Of a stretch of 64,000 bases of DNA, positions 62,915 through 64,000 are shown one piece after another (position 1 is the stretch's first letter; every line of letters starts with the position of its first letter). A model generated the notes under the pieces. It did no database searches. It had not been told where the DNA came from and saw nothing but the letters and a program-made list of their open reading frames with translations. The stretch is from Ahaetulla prasina (taxonomy: Eukaryota; Chordata; Lepidosauria; Squamata; Colubridae). A program made the translations under genes and the position numbers. Where the stretch lies: assembly GCF_028640845.1 (NCBI RefSeq), contig NC_080540.1:259766958-259830957 (forward strand), written 5' to 3'.

Positions 62915-64000
62915 TAAAACCCAGCACTACCCATTTTGATCAGTGCCCTACCCACGGTAGCCTTTAGCACTCACCCCAAAAATGGTGTGGCCTCTGGTCA
63001 TCAACACATTGAATGCCCCCCCCAACTTAGATATGGGGACCAAGTCATAGTTTGGATCGTTCTGTTATTATAACACAGGTCAAAGAAAGAGTATTTACCC
63101 CTTTCAAAATTTGTGCATATCTCTGCCATTGAATATTATCAGATCTTCCTGAGGCAAGTAACAAATAAAGAGAGTCTGAGTAAAGTAAAAACACTAAAGT
63201 TTGGTACTTGTTATGATTATTTTATAAACAAAGGATGTGGCAGTCTGAAAAAGTAATTGCCTCCTTAGATTCAAAAAGTGGTTGCAAAATCTTTAGCTAC
63301 ATGTCTGTGATTTCCTGTCATTGGTGTTCAGTACACAACATTCTAAAGGAATTTCAGTCCATTTCTGCTCAGCAAGCTTCTTGACTACAGTAATATTTGA
63401 GGAATTTCTAGCACGAGGTACTCTTTCAGGTCCTTCCATAACACTTTAGAAATAGCTAAATGGGATTTAGCTCTGGAATTTGACTCGGCTGCTCCAAAAC
63501 ATGTAGTTTGTTCTTTTCATCCATTCTCTGTAGACTTGCTTGTATGTTTGGGATCATTGTCTTGCCTTCTAGATATGCCATTGTTTCTCCTAAAACAAGG
63601 AGATAAACATATTTAGTCCAAAGTTAATGAAGAGGTGATACACTCTAGGATGACCACTACAATGAACTGCACTTTGTTTTAATGATGGCTTGTTTGAGTC
63701 ACAGAATCTCCAGGTTATAAGTCACCTCTTAGAACCAAAGAAGTTGAAGGCACACAATGTATTAATAAAGCATGCCTGAGAGTTTACTAGAAATGTGTCT
63801 TTGGATGTGGGTGTTCTATCTGTTTCAGTATTATTATTATTATTATTTAGAACAAGTATTTCCATGACCCAGAGGTGCCCTGGCCACATGGCAAGGTGAG
63901 GTCATTGCTTTTTCAGCTTTAGAAGCAAGGTAGATTCAGGGAAAGAGCTCTGGGCTTCATATGGTCTGATCTGCTGTCTTCTGGACACGAGTAGGGGTCA
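62915..64000. other. Window end, probable old DNA-transposon remnant
   Basis: 63245-63590 (GAAAAAGTAATTGCCTCCTTAGATTC, and CAGCCATTCTCTGTAGACTTGC-like text near 63520) has the look of an old DNA transposon, but no ends or frame were found. 63830-63848 is a short (ATT)n. The rest is unassigned. Confidence 0.3.

Overview
This is a vertebrate nuclear window, most likely from a squamate reptile and probably a snake. The clues are tRNA-derived SINEs with a Sauria-like CCTTTACC tail, CR1 and L2 clade LINEs, a LINE family ending in (AATAG/ATTCT)n microsatellite tails of the kind described in advanced snakes, and many short hAT-type elements with 8-bp target duplications. The base composition is AT-rich and the genes are spliced with GT-AG introns. 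No prokaryotic or phage feature was seen.

The only host gene found is the 3' two thirds of PCSK1 (prohormone convertase 1/3), plus strand, 981-22557. Eight coding exons are readable (981-1153, 9597-9809, 11015-11115, 12024-12257, 12950-13107, 18753-18886, 21023-21184, 22207-22557). If the human 14-exon structure holds, they are exons 7-14. Reading frames join in phase at every junction without a stop and give about 508 codons. Numbering by the human protein puts the oxyanion-hole Asn309 and the nucleophile Ser382 where expected. The exons carrying the prodomain, Asp167 and His208 lie upstream of the window. A long 3' UTR, perhaps to about 26.07 kb, is inferred from poly(A) signals.

The introns are loaded with transposons: two abutting hAT MITEs (124-401), a SINE (2505-2780), a CR1 with a hAT MITE inside it (3771-4805), a 2.9-kb L2 LINE on the minus strand (6243-9130), a Rex1/CR1-like LINE with an internal 546-bp tandem duplication (13774-16300), an L2 3' end (16824-17348), a hAT-like element (17706-18001), a Tc1-like remnant (21428-21759) and a long inverted repeat (21271-21408).

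From about 26 kb to 64 kb there is no recognisable host gene. This flank holds a nested hAT/CR1/L2 composite (26943-29067), a CR1 tail, several palindromic hAT MITEs, SINEs, a candidate solo LTR (39657-40238), a second copy of the Rex1/CR1-like LINE in the opposite orientation (42829-44847), an R4/Dong-like LINE tail (58112-58457), fragments of another LINE family (55766-56790, 60032-60187), and long stretches where nothing could be assigned. No new biological system was found. The best leads are structural: MITEs sharing one target octamer, recent duplications, nested insertions, long hairpins in PCSK1 introns, and a C-terminal region of PC1/3 that differs from the mammalian one.
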